A stretch of DNA of 64,000 nucleotides from SFDP01 sp051891855 (GCA_051891855.1 JBJFFP010000082.1:1-64000); one strand, 5' to 3'; counted from the stretch's first letter, positions 31,032-40,225 are shown. Numbers and translations: made by a program. Notes: generated by a model from the letters alone, not told the origin.

Positions 31032-33331
31032 AAAAAAGAATCAGAATGACAGCAGGACTGCTGGCCCTTGCCATGGCACTGACAGCCTGTGGCGGACAGA
31101 AAACAAAGGAAAATGAAGTTCAGCAGGAATCCCTGTTCAATAAGGAGTATGTTTTCCGGGAAGAAGAATTTGAACTGACCGATAATGTGGATAATCTGAT
31201 GCAGATTACAGTGGTTGGGGATACCATCTATACCGAGGAAGCAAACTATAGCATGAGTGGGGGAGCTGCAAGGCTGGAAGAAGCTGATACTGGGGAAGAG
31301 ACGGGGGCTGCCGAAAATGTTGAGGAAGGATATATCCTGGTTTTTACGGCTTATGATCTGAAAGGGAATCAGCTTAGACGGTTTGAAAATAAACTTCCTG
31401 CTAATTGCGGGCCGGGAAGTATGACTGCAGACAGTCAGGGAAATATTTATTCGGTCTACAGCCACTATGGCACAGGAGATGATGGAAATGAGGATTATCG
31501 GGTATATTTGCAGGGGCACTCTCCGGAGGGCCAGGAGCTGTTTACCCTTTGGCTGAATGAAAACCAGTCTCCGGATGAATATTATTATGTAAATTCCCTT
31601 ATCTGTACGGAAGATGGCAGATTGATTCTGGAGTCAGGAAGTACCATAGAAATATATGATTCACAGGGAACTGAGCTTGGCCGAATTGATAATAAGGAAG
31701 GCGGACAGCTGCTGAAAATCAGAGGAGATGTATTTATCACTTTGGAAGGCGATGGTGAGAATGCCTTTTTACAGACCATAGACTTGGAAAGCGGCCAAAG
31801 GGGAGAAAAGCAGGAGCTTCCTTTTCCCATTTATTCTTATAACTATATGAGCGGTAGCTTTTATGATTTTTATTTATCCAATGAAAAGGGGATTTTCGGT
31901 TTCAATCTGGGAGATGCAGAGCCAACCATGATTATGGATTTTCTATCCTCAGATTTTGCCAGCTATGGAATGAGCAATGTGTCATTTTTGGATGAAGATA
32001 ATTTTATTGCACTGTATTATGGTGAAGAGGGCTCAAAGCTCAGCCGTTTTGTGAAGATTCCGGCAGAAGAAGTGGTGGAAAAGAAAGAAATTATCCTGGG
32101 CTGCTACTATCTGGACAGTGCGGTAAAAACTCAGGCCATGAAATTTAATAAGGAGAGTAATACTCACCGAATCGTATTCATGGATTATTCTGAATATAAT
32201 ACAGAGGAAGACTATACTATCGGTTTAAACAGACTAAATTCGGATATTGCCTCCGGTAAGGTTCCCGATATTGTGGCACTGCAGAATGGAATGCCCGTAG
32301 AAAGCTATATGGCAAAGGGCTTATTTACCGACTACTATGAGTTAATGGAGAAAGATTCAACCTTTAAAAAGGAAGATTATCTGCAAAATGTTTTTGAGGC
32401 ATATTCCATGAATGGCAAGCTGTATCAGATGGTTCCCAGCTTCTATGTCAGAACGATTGTGGGAAGAACGGAAGATGTGGGAGAGGATTTCAGCTGGACC
32501 ATGGATGAGGCTCTGGCTCTTCAGGCCTCCAAGCCGGAAGGAACAGTTCTCTTTACCGATATGATACAGACGGATTTTTTGGGCCAGTGTCTCTTGAACA
32601 GCGGAAATGAGTATATTAACTGGGAAACTGGTGAGTGTAGATTTGATTCCGAAGAGTTTATCCAGATGTTGGAATATGCCAAAACTCTGCCGGAAAAATA
32701 TAATGAAGAGGATTATTTTGATGAGAGTGTCTGGCAGGAAAGAGAAACTCAGTACAGGGAAGGAAAGGCAGTTCTCTTTCCCACGGTGTTGAGTAGCTTC
32801 AACGATTATGGAAATTGGAAATATGCTACCTTTGGAGATGACATAACGATGGTAGGCTTTCCCACTAAGGAAGGAAATGGCTCAGCACTGATTTCCAGCT
32901 TTAATCTGGCAATCAGTGCACAAAGCGAAGCCCAGGATGTGGCCTGGCAATTTGTAAAGAGCTTTTTAGAGGAAGAATATCAGGATAATATGGAGTACTT
33001 CTTCCCCATTCGGCTGTCAAGTCTTCAAAAGCAGGCCCAAAAAGCTATGGAAAAGCCTTATTACACCGATAATGAGGGGAATAAGGTGGAATATGATATG
33101 ACCTATTATGTGGGCAGTATGGAAATTAAGGTTGATCCCCTGAACAAGGAAGAGACAGACCGGGTTATGGAGTTTCTGCAAAGTATAAATAAAATCAGCA
33201 GCTACAATGATGAATTGTTCAACATTGTGTCGGAAGAGTCCCAAAGCTTTTTACAAGGAGAAAAATCAGCTAAGGAGGCTGCTGAAATTATCCAAAGCAG
33301 AGCAAAAATTTATATCAATGAAAATCGATAA
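31028..33331 (+). CDS. Large solute-binding lipoprotein with N-terminal propeller-like region
   Basis: This 767-residue lipoprotein has a lipobox ending at the cysteine of ALTACGG (residue 21). Residues about 35-345 are made of short beta-strand repeats with words such as GNIYSVYSHYG, EDGRLILESGSTIEIYDSQG and FLQTIDLESG, like a beta-propeller. From about 350 a type 1 solute-binding domain follows (IASGKVPDIVALQNGMPVESYMAKGLFTDYYEL, then WTMDEALAL and the later WQFVKSFL). Most sugar-binding proteins are about 430 residues. Residues about 76-96 form a glycine/acid-rich insertion related to the minisatellite. GTG start overlaps the previous stop. It is presumably the receptor of the two MalF/MalG-type permeases. 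Confidence 0.83.
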   Translation: MKKRIRMTAGLLALAMALTACGGQKTKENEVQQESLFNKEYVFREEEFELTDNVDNLMQITVVGDTIYTEEANYSMSGGAARLEEADTGEETGAAENVEEGYILVFTAYDLKGNQLRRFENKLPANCGPGSMTADSQGNIYSVYSHYGTGDDGNEDYRVYLQGHSPEGQELFTLWLNENQSPDEYYYVNSLICTEDGRLILESGSTIEIYDSQGTELGRIDNKEGGQLLKIRGDVFITLEGDGENAFLQTIDLESGQRGEKQELPFPIYSYNYMSGSFYDFYLSNEKGIFGFNLGDAEPTMIMDFLSSDFASYGMSNVSFLDEDNFIALYYGEEGSKLSRFVKIPAEEVVEKKEIILGCYYLDSAVKTQAMKFNKESNTHRIVFMDYSEYNTEEDYTIGLNRLNSDIASGKVPDIVALQNGMPVESYMAKGLFTDYYELMEKDSTFKKEDYLQNVFEAYSMNGKLYQMVPSFYVRTIVGRTEDVGEDFSWTMDEALALQASKPEGTVLFTDMIQTDFLGQCLLNSGNEYINWETGECRFDSEEFIQMLEYAKTLPEKYNEEDYFDESVWQERETQYREGKAVLFPTVLSSFNDYGNWKYATFGDDITMVGFPTKEGNGSALISSFNLAISAQSEAQDVAWQFVKSFLEEEYQDNMEYFFPIRLSSLQKQAQKAMEKPYYTDNEGNKVEYDMTYYVGSMEIKVDPLNKEETDRVMEFLQSINKISSYNDELFNIVSEESQSFLQGEKSAKEAAEIIQSRAKIYINENR

Positions 33332-33337
33332 AGTCAG

Positions 33338-33366
33338 TTGACAAAGTATTTTTCTTTCAGTATCCT
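33338..33366 (+). promoter_or_regulatory. Promoter of the valS T-box transcript
   Basis: TTGACA (33338-33343) and TATCCT (33361-33366) are 17 bases apart, placing the start point just before the T-box leader. The -35 box is perfect. Confidence 0.65.
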
Positions 33367-33380
33367 AATGATTAGACAAA

Positions 33381-33680
33381 GATAACGACAGGGAGGAGTA
33401 CAAAGTGCTTCTTGCCAGAGAGAGGAGCCCATAGGCTGGAAGGCTCCCCCAAGTAAGGCTTTTGGAAGGTAGCCCTGGAATCGGAAGGCTGAACAGGACG
33501 AGAGGGAATCAGTAGGCTTTCACGGGTCATCTCCGTTATCCGATGGAGCTTTCCGGCTGCCTGCCGGGAACCGAAGAGACCTTCTTGCGGGCTTGTGTAA
33601 CGAGCTTCGGGACAGGTGAACAAAGGTGGTACCGCGTTAACTACGCCCTTTGACTGAGTAATCAGTCAAAGGGCATTTTT
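33381..33680 (+). promoter_or_regulatory. T-box riboswitch of valS
   Basis: Stem I is closed by GATAACG (33381-33387) with CGTTATC (33534-33540). The conserved T-box AAGGTGGTACCGCG lies at 33623-33636, with TGGT positioned to pair with the ACCA end of uncharged tRNA. The terminator stem GCCCTTTGACTGA (33645-33657) with TCAGTCAAAGGGC (33662-33674) and a following T run ends the leader. GTC at 33526-33528 is the likely specifier codon, a valine codon, in line with the gene downstream. Transcription should read through when uncharged valine tRNA accumulates. Confidence 0.93.
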
Positions 33681-33700
33681 GATGAAGGAGATTAAACAAA

Positions 33701-36346
33701 ATGAGTAAAGAACTGGCAAAAACCTATGATCCTCACAGTATGGAGGACAGGCTGTATCAAAAATGGATGGAGAAGAACTATTTTCACGCAGAGGTGGATC
33801 ACGGCAAAACCCCCTTTACCATCGTGATTCCTCCTCCCAACATTACGGGACAGCTGCATATGGGACATGCTCTGGATAATACCATGCAGGATATCCTCAT
33901 TCGTTTCAAGCGGATGCAGGGCTATAATGCCCTTTGGCAGCCGGGAACCGACCATGCCAGCATTGCTACCGAGGTTAAGATTATTGAAAAGCTGAAGGAA
34001 GAGGGAATCCGCAAGGAAGACCTGGGGCGTGAAGGCTTTCTGGAAAGAGCCTGGGAGTGGAAGAAGGAATACGGCGGACGGATTATTGAGCAGTTGAAGA
34101 AGCTGGGCTCCTCCTGCGATTGGGATAGAGAACGATTTACTATGGATGAAGGCTGTAGCAGAGCCGTTACAGAAGTTTTCTGCAAGATGCATGAAAAGGG
34201 CTGGATATATAAGGGCAGCCGTATTATTAACTGGTGTCCTGTCTGCAATACCTCCATTTCCGATGCGGAGGTAGAATATGAGGAGCAGGAGGGAAAATTC
34301 TGGCATATCAAGTATCCCATTAAGGATACCCATGAATTTCTGGAATTTGCAACCACCCGTCCCGAAACCATGCTGGGGGATACGGCAGTGGCCGTTAATC
34401 CTGAGGATGAGCGTTATCAGCATTTAATCGGTAAAACCGTTATCCTTCCCTTTATCAATCGGGAGATTCCCATTGTGGCGGATGCCTATGTTGATATGGA
34501 ATTTGGTACCGGTGTGGTAAAAATCACTCCCGCCCATGACCCTAACGATTTTGAGGTGGGAAAACGGCATAATCTTCCGGAAATCAATATCATGAACGAT
34601 GATGCTACCATTAATGAAAATGGCGGTAAATTTGCCGGTATGGATCGCTATGAAGCAAGAAAGGCCATCGTAAGAGAGCTGGAGGAAATGGGGCTTTTGG
34701 TTCGTATAGAAGACCATGTACACAACGTAGGTACCCATGACCGCTGTAAGACCACCATTGAGCCAATGATCAAGCAGCAGTGGTTTGTGAAAATGGAGGA
34801 GCTGATCAAGCCGGCTGTGGAAGCAGTAAAATCCGGGGATATTCAGCTGGTTCCCGAGAGAATGAATAAGACCTATTTTAACTGGACCGACAATATCCGT
34901 GACTGGTGTATCAGCCGTCAGCTCTGGTGGGGACATCGGATTCCGGCTTATTATTGTAAAGAGTGCAAAGAAACCATCGTATCAGCCAAAGAGCCCACAA
35001 CCTGTCCTAAATGCGGCTGTACTCATCTGACTCAGGATGAAGACACTTTGGATACATGGTTTTCCTCTGCCCTGTGGCCTTTTTCCACCCTTGGCTGGCC
35101 AGAGGAAACGGAGGATCTGAAGTATTTTTATCCCACAGATGTACTGGTAACCGGTTACGATATTATTTTCTTCTGGGTTATTCGGATGATCTTCTCCGGT
35201 TATGAACAGATGGGAGAGCGACCCTTTAAGACCGTTCTTTTCCATGGTCTGGTAAGGGATGCACAGGGAAGAAAAATGTCTAAATCCCTGGGGAATGGTA
35301 TCGATCCTTTGGAGATTATTGAACAGTATGGCGCAGATGCCCTAAGATTGACCTTGATTACCGGTAATGCACCGGGGAATGATATGCGTTTTTATCATGA
35401 ACGGGTTGAGGCCAGCAGAAACTTTGCCAATAAGGTCTGGAATGCCTCCCGCTTCATTCTGATGAATATGGAAGGGAAAACGATTACTCAGCCAAAGGAT
35501 TCAGCCCTTGAACCGGCAGATAGGTGGATTCTGTCCAGATTAAACAGCCTGGTTCAGGAGGTGACCGACAATATGGAAGGCTTTGAGCTGGGGATTGCGG
35601 TACAGAAGGTTTATGATTTCATCTGGGATGAGTTCTGCGACTGGTATATTGAGATGGTAAAACCCCGTCTGTATAACAGTAAGGATGCCGAAAGCAGCAA
35701 CAGTGCCCTTTGGACCTTGAAGACCGTACTGCTGGATGCCTTGAAGCTTCTGCATCCTTATATGCCCTTCATAACTGAAGAAATCTTCTGTACCTTACAG
35801 GCAGAAGAAGAGTCTGTTATGATCAGCTCCTGGCCGGTTTACCGGGGAGAAAGAAGCTTTGCAAAAGAAGAGAAAGAGATCGAGCTGATTAAGGAAGCGG
35901 TCAGGGGGATTCGGAACGTACGCACCGAGATGAACGTACCGCCAAGCAAAAAAGCTATGGTATATGTGGTAAGCGACCAGAAAGAAATTCGTTCTGTTTT
36001 TAAGGAAAGTGATCTGTTTTTTGCCACTCTTGCCTATGCCTCCCAGGTAAAAATCCAGACAGACAAGACAGGGATTGCCGATGATGCCGTATCCGTAGTG
36101 ATTCCCGGAGCAGTCTGTTACATGCCTTTTGCTGAGCTTGTGGATATCAGCAAGGAAATTGAACGTTTGGAAAAGGAGGAAAAACGCCTGGAGGGTGAGC
36201 TTGCCAGAGTTGACGGTATGCTTAAGAACGAGAAATTTGTCAGTAAGGCACCAGCGGCTAAGATTGAAGAAGAAAGAGGAAAACAGGCCAAATATCAGCA
36301 GATGATGGAGCAGGTAAGAGAAAGGCTTGTACAGCTTAGAGGCTAA
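33701..36346 (+). CDS. valS: Valyl-tRNA synthetase
   Basis: This 881-residue class I synthetase charges tRNA-Val and edits threonine. It has the HIGH-type motif in PPPNITGQLHMGHALD, the KMSKS loop GRKMSKSLGN, the CP1 editing region around TTRPETMLGDTAVAVNPED, zinc-binding-like cysteines (CKECKETI and CPKCGC), and the C-terminal coiled-coil arm ISKEIERLEKEEKRLEGELARV, all in the usual order and length for bacterial ValRS. A T-box leader controls it. folC, a 49-residue protein and a TPR protein follow on the same strand. Confidence 0.97.
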   Translation: MSKELAKTYDPHSMEDRLYQKWMEKNYFHAEVDHGKTPFTIVIPPPNITGQLHMGHALDNTMQDILIRFKRMQGYNALWQPGTDHASIATEVKIIEKLKEEGIRKEDLGREGFLERAWEWKKEYGGRIIEQLKKLGSSCDWDRERFTMDEGCSRAVTEVFCKMHEKGWIYKGSRIINWCPVCNTSISDAEVEYEEQEGKFWHIKYPIKDTHEFLEFATTRPETMLGDTAVAVNPEDERYQHLIGKTVILPFINREIPIVADAYVDMEFGTGVVKITPAHDPNDFEVGKRHNLPEINIMNDDATINENGGKFAGMDRYEARKAIVRELEEMGLLVRIEDHVHNVGTHDRCKTTIEPMIKQQWFVKMEELIKPAVEAVKSGDIQLVPERMNKTYFNWTDNIRDWCISRQLWWGHRIPAYYCKECKETIVSAKEPTTCPKCGCTHLTQDEDTLDTWFSSALWPFSTLGWPEETEDLKYFYPTDVLVTGYDIIFFWVIRMIFSGYEQMGERPFKTVLFHGLVRDAQGRKMSKSLGNGIDPLEIIEQYGADALRLTLITGNAPGNDMRFYHERVEASRNFANKVWNASRFILMNMEGKTITQPKDSALEPADRWILSRLNSLVQEVTDNMEGFELGIAVQKVYDFIWDEFCDWYIEMVKPRLYNSKDAESSNSALWTLKTVLLDALKLLHPYMPFITEEIFCTLQAEEESVMISSWPVYRGERSFAKEEKEIELIKEAVRGIRNVRTEMNVPPSKKAMVYVVSDQKEIRSVFKESDLFFATLAYASQVKIQTDKTGIADDAVSVVIPGAVCYMPFAELVDISKEIERLEKEEKRLEGELARVDGMLKNEKFVSKAPAAKIEEERGKQAKYQQMMEQVRERLVQLRG

Positions 36347-36365
36347 GGCAGGAAGTGCAAGAAGG

Positions 36366-37685
36366 ATGATAACAAGCTATGAAGAAGCGAAAGAATACAT
36401 TCTTTCCATTCCTAAGTTTACGCAAAAGAATACTTGGGAAAGAACCCGTGACTTTTATGAATTTTTAGGAAAGCCGGGAAAGGCCAGCAGGATAATTCAT
36501 GTGGCAGGAACCAACGGAAAGGGCTCGGTCTGTGCCTACATGGATTCCTGCCTGAAGGTAGGGGGAGTCAGTGTGGGAATGTTTACTTCCCCTCATCTGG
36601 TAAACATACGGGAGAGGATACGGTTAAATCAGGAGTGGATCAATGAGGAGGACTTTTTAACCACCTTTCACCGATTGGAAAAGGAGCTGCAGGAATATAG
36701 GAGAAAAAGCTCTTTTTCGGAGACTGCGGGAGAGGACTACCACCCCACCTTTTTTGAGTGGATGTTTTTTTTATGTATGCTGTATTTTCAGGAAAAACAG
36801 CCGGAAGTGATTCTGCTGGAAACAGGACTGGGAGGGAAACTGGATGCAACAAATGTAATCGATGCCCCTAAAGTAGCAGTCATCACCTCTATCGGCATGG
36901 ATCATACCCAATATCTGGGGAATACTCTGGAAGAAATTGCCGGTGAAAAGGCCGGAATTATCAAACCGGGCAGCCGGGTGGTTTATGCGGCTATGAACCC
37001 TTCTGTTGAGGCAATAATGAAAAAAAAGACAGAGGAATGTGGGTGTTTATCACGAAGGGTGTCAAAACCAGCGAAGACGAGCCTGGATTTGGGGAATAAA
37101 AGGATTGATTTTTCTTTTACTTCTCGTTATTATGGATATATTCCGATTTGCTTGAGTACAATCGCGGGATATCAGACAAAAAATGCAGCCCTGGCTCTCG
37201 CCTCTCTGGAGGAGGCAGGGCTGATTTTAAAACCCCATCAGTTAAAGGAAGGGTTAGCAGGCTGCCGGTGGGAAGGGCGGATGGAAGAGGTACTGCCCGG
37301 AGTCGTTTTGGATGGAGCCCATAATAGGGAAGGCATAGAAGCTTTTCTGGAAACGGTGGCCATGGATGGCTGTGGGGGAAAGCGCTGGCTTCTATTTTCC
37401 GTGGTACAGGATAAGGAGGCACAAATGATGGCCGCCGCCATAAAGGAGTCCGGTTTATTTGAATATATTCAGGCTGTACCCCTGGAAAACAAAAGAGGAC
37501 TTTCTAAAGAGAAGCTGAGGAGTTTGTTTGGACATTGGCAGATAAGGGTGGGGGAGGATGTTCCCACAGCATTGAAGGAGCTGCTTGGGCTACGAAAGCA
37601 GGAGGATATTGTTTATGTGGCCGGGTCCTTATATCTGGTTGGGCAGGTGAAGGAATATCTGGCGACGGAAGAATTGCGGTGCTGA
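36366..37685 (+). CDS. folC: Folylpolyglutamate synthase / dihydrofolate synthase
   Basis: This protein of about 439 residues adds glutamate to folates (and to dihydropteroate if bifunctional) with ATP. The FolC/Mur-ligase signatures are VAGTNGKGSVCAYMDS (P-loop), FTSPHLVNIRERI, ETGLGGKLDATNV and SIGMDHTQYLGNTLEEIAGEKAGIIKPG, with DGAHN in the C-terminal domain. The ATG at 36366 is preferred to a TTG at 36327 that overlaps valS. The valS-folC order is common in Firmicutes, and the T-box may affect both. Confidence 0.94.
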   Translation: MITSYEEAKEYILSIPKFTQKNTWERTRDFYEFLGKPGKASRIIHVAGTNGKGSVCAYMDSCLKVGGVSVGMFTSPHLVNIRERIRLNQEWINEEDFLTTFHRLEKELQEYRRKSSFSETAGEDYHPTFFEWMFFLCMLYFQEKQPEVILLETGLGGKLDATNVIDAPKVAVITSIGMDHTQYLGNTLEEIAGEKAGIIKPGSRVVYAAMNPSVEAIMKKKTEECGCLSRRVSKPAKTSLDLGNKRIDFSFTSRYYGYIPICLSTIAGYQTKNAALALASLEEAGLILKPHQLKEGLAGCRWEGRMEEVLPGVVLDGAHNREGIEAFLETVAMDGCGGKRWLLFSVVQDKEAQMMAAAIKESGLFEYIQAVPLENKRGLSKEKLRSLFGHWQIRVGEDVPTALKELLGLRKQEDIVYVAGSLYLVGQVKEYLATEELRC

Positions 37686-37709
37686 TTTTGACAGCAGAGA
37701 AGTGAGGAA

Positions 37710-37859
37710 ATGATGATAAATTTTGAAGAGGAATTGAAGAAGTTTCATCTCAGCCTGGAAATAGAAGAGGCAGAAGATGCTTTATATAGAAAGAATCTGA
37801 CGGATATTGCAGATTTAGTTGTGGAAATCGTTAAGGAAGTTAAAGAGGACAAAGAGTAG
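37710..37859 (+). CDS. Small acidic protein of 49 residues, function unknown
   Basis: A short gene with GTGAGGAAA upstream encodes MMINFEEELKKFH and then a helix-prone, acidic chain (LSLEIEEAEDALYRKN...DIADLVVEIVKEVKEDKE). It lies 24 bases after folC and 11 bases before the TPR gene, on the same strand, so it is probably expressed from the valS transcript. I do not recognise a family. Its conserved-looking spacing and composition suggest a real gene. Confidence 0.6.
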   Translation: MMINFEEELKKFHLSLEIEEAEDALYRKNLTDIADLVVEIVKEVKEDKE

Positions 37860-37870
37860 AGGAAACAGAG

Positions 37871-39325
37871 ATGAGATGTTATAACTGTGGTTGTGATTTG
37901 ACAGGACATAATTTCTGTACAAATTGCAAGGTAGACGTAACAAACTATAAGCTTGTCGTCAGTGCATCCAATCTGTTTTACAATGATGGTTTGGAGAAAG
38001 CCAGGGTACGGGATCTTACCGGTGCCGTTTCCAGTCTGCGTCAATGCTTAAAGCTGAATAAGAACCATGTGGATGCCAGAAACCTTTTAGGACTGGTGTA
38101 TTTTGAATTGGGAGAATCGGTCCAGGCCTTGAATGAGTGGGTGATCAGTAAGAATCTGCAAGCAAAAAAGAATGTGGCAGATGATTATCTGAATCTGATT
38201 CAGAGCAATCCAGGAAAGCTGGATGCTCTAAATGCAACCATTAAGAAATTCAATCAGGCTTTGACCTATTGCTATCAGGGAAGCCTGGATTTGGCAGTGA
38301 TTCAGCTAAAGAAGGTTTTGTCCATGAATCCCAAATATTTGCAGGCCCATCAATTGCTGGCACTTCTTTATCTGCAGAGTGAGGAATGGACCAAAGCACG
38401 TAAGGAGCTGGACAGGTGCCTGAAAATTGATATTAATAATACCATAGCTTTACGTTATACCCAGGAAATCGACCAGATTCTGGGAGAGAATGGAGCTTCC
38501 GGCATATCAGGAAACGGTGGAGGTAAGAGTAGAGCCAAAATTAAGGAATCAGGAACAAAAAGCAAAAGCGTCAGTGAAGAGGCCTATCAGTATCAGAGCG
38601 GCAACGAAACGATTATTCAGCCTTACAAGGTTTCGGAAAGACGGGCAGCAGCTTCCATTGGGAATCTGATTATCGGTATCTGCATAGGACTTGCCGTAGC
38701 CTGGTTTTTGATCCTGCCGGCCAGAATCCAGAATGCAAAGGCCGGTGTAAACGAAGAGATGAAGGCGGTCAGTGAGCAGCTGGATGTGAAATCGGCTACC
38801 ATCAGTGAGCTGGAGAGTAAGGTGAAGGTGCTGGAAAGTGAGAAGCAGAAGCTGGAAGGACAGCTGGAGGGCTTCGTGGGCACAGGAGGCACTCTGGAGG
38901 ATGTGAATAATCTGCTTCAGGCAGTAAGAATTTATATGGAGACACCGAATGAAACGGTAAAAATCGGTGAGTATCTGGAAAAAATCAATCCGGAATCGGT
39001 GAGTGAAGGCTCGTCAGAATCCTTTACGACACTCTATGATCTGTTGATTAAAGAGGTGGGTCCCCGGATAGGAACCCAGTATTATGAAGATGGTATGGAT
39101 GCTTACCAAAGTGGAAATTATCAGCGGGCTATAGACGAACTGACCAGAGCGGTGACTTATGATGAGACCAATTCAGATGCACTGTTTAATCTGGGCAATG
39201 CCTATCGTAAGCTGGAAAGAGATGAGGAGGCAATTCAGGTTTATGAGAGGGTGATTGAGCTCTTTCCGACTACGGAAAAGGCAAATCGAGCCCAGTCCTA
39301 TATTAATGAATTAACAGTTGAATAA
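37871..39325 (+). CDS. Zinc-ribbon, TPR and coiled-coil membrane protein
   Basis: This 484-residue protein begins with a small zinc ribbon (C3, C6, C16, C19), followed by TPR repeats (about 30-195, for example NHVDARNLLGLVYFELGESVQAL and LAVIQLKKVLSMNPKYLQAHQLLALLYL), a linker, one membrane helix (about 265-285, NLIIGICIGLAVAWFLI), a coiled coil (about 290-335) and a second TPR group at the C-terminus (YQRAIDELTRAVTYDETNSDALFNLGNAYRKL). The N-terminal half would be cytoplasmic and the C-terminal TPRs outside. It is likely a scaffold for a protein complex at the envelope. A terminator follows. Confidence 0.8.
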   Translation: MRCYNCGCDLTGHNFCTNCKVDVTNYKLVVSASNLFYNDGLEKARVRDLTGAVSSLRQCLKLNKNHVDARNLLGLVYFELGESVQALNEWVISKNLQAKKNVADDYLNLIQSNPGKLDALNATIKKFNQALTYCYQGSLDLAVIQLKKVLSMNPKYLQAHQLLALLYLQSEEWTKARKELDRCLKIDINNTIALRYTQEIDQILGENGASGISGNGGGKSRAKIKESGTKSKSVSEEAYQYQSGNETIIQPYKVSERRAAASIGNLIIGICIGLAVAWFLILPARIQNAKAGVNEEMKAVSEQLDVKSATISELESKVKVLESEKQKLEGQLEGFVGTGGTLEDVNNLLQAVRIYMETPNETVKIGEYLEKINPESVSEGSSESFTTLYDLLIKEVGPRIGTQYYEDGMDAYQSGNYQRAIDELTRAVTYDETNSDALFNLGNAYRKLERDEEAIQVYERVIELFPTTEKANRAQSYINELTVE

Positions 39326-39341
39326 AAGCAGGGTACAAAAG

Positions 39342-39370
39342 AGAGTCGGGAAGAAAACCGGCTCTTTTTT
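39342..39370 (+). terminator. Terminator after the TPR gene
   Basis: AGAGTCGG (39342-39349) pairs with CCGGCTCT (39358-39365) with one G-T pair, followed by TTTTT. It separates the valS transcript from the sigma-F operon, whose first start codon is only 22 bases further on. Confidence 0.7.
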
Positions 39371-39391
39371 ATGATGAAAGGGAGGGAAAGT

Positions 39392-39715
39392 ATGGAACAG
39401 CAGCAGTACAAGGTAATTGATGACTATCTTTGCATTAAAATGCCCAGAGAGATTGATCATCATAATGCGGAAATCATCAGCCGTAATGCAGACCGATTTA
39501 TCTGTGGCAGGCAGATAAATCATATTGTATTTGATTTTGAGGAAACGGATTTTATGGACAGCTCGGGTATAGGAATTATTGCGGGGAGGTATAAGAAACT
39601 CAGTATTTTCGGAGGTCAGGTCTATGTGGTTAATGCAGGAAGTCAGGTGAAAAGAATCCTGCTGTTGTCGGGGCTGCAAAAATATGTTGTCTGGATGAAG
39701 AAGGAAAAACACTGA
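39392..39715 (+). CDS. spoIIAA: Anti-anti-sigma factor SpoIIAA
   Basis: This STAS-domain protein of about 107 residues releases sigma-F from SpoIIAB in the forespore when dephosphorylated. The phosphorylation site is in DFMDSSGIGIIAGRYK, with S58 at the place of the serine phosphorylated in Bacillus. ATG 39392 follows GGGAGGG and is preferred to ATG 39371. spoIIAB and sigF follow, the classical order. No sigma-H promoter can fit between the terminator and the start, so it may lie inside the TPR gene. Confidence 0.92.
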   Translation: MEQQQYKVIDDYLCIKMPREIDHHNAEIISRNADRFICGRQINHIVFDFEETDFMDSSGIGIIAGRYKKLSIFGGQVYVVNAGSQVKRILLLSGLQKYVVWMKKEKH

Positions 39716-39737
39716 GTCTCGGGAAAGGAGAAAAGAC

Positions 39738-40202
39738 ATGGAAACCAGAGGAAAAATAAGAACTGAAAATCAAATGAAGCTTACCTTTGATGCCAAATCG
39801 GAAAATGAGAGTCTGGCCAGAGTTGCCGTGGCGGCGTTTATCACCCACCTGGATCCCACACTGGAGGAAATGGCCGATGTGAAGACTGCGGTAAGTGAGG
39901 CAGTAACCAATGCCATTATTCATGGCTATGAGGAGGGAGAGGGGACGGTATACATAAGCTGTAGGCTGCAGGGAGATCTGTTGGAAGTAAAAGTAGAGGA
40001 TGAAGGCAGGGGAATCGAGGATATTGATCGTGCCCTGGAGCCTCTTTTTACCACAAAGCCGGAAAAGGAACGCTCCGGAATGGGATTTTCCTTTATGGAG
40101 GCCTTTATGGATGAGCTGGAGGTGATATCAGCTCCCGGAGAGGGAACCTGTGTAATGATGAAAAAAAAGCTGGGCACCGGTGGTTGGTTTGAGGTGGAAT
40201 AG
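39738..40202 (+). CDS. spoIIAB: Anti-sigma-F factor and kinase SpoIIAB
   Basis: This 154-residue GHKL kinase binds and holds sigma-F inactive and phosphorylates SpoIIAA. The ATP-binding N box is in TAVSEAVTNAIIHGYE, followed by VEDEGRGIED and the G2 box RSGMGFSFMEAFMD. Length and blocks match SpoIIAB. The gene is 22 bases after spoIIAA and 23 bases before the chosen sigF start. Confidence 0.94.
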   Translation: METRGKIRTENQMKLTFDAKSENESLARVAVAAFITHLDPTLEEMADVKTAVSEAVTNAIIHGYEEGEGTVYISCRLQGDLLEVKVEDEGRGIEDIDRALEPLFTTKPEKERSGMGFSFMEAFMDELEVISAPGEGTCVMMKKKLGTGGWFEVE

Positions 40203-40225
40203 CCTGATGCAGAATGGAGGAAAGG

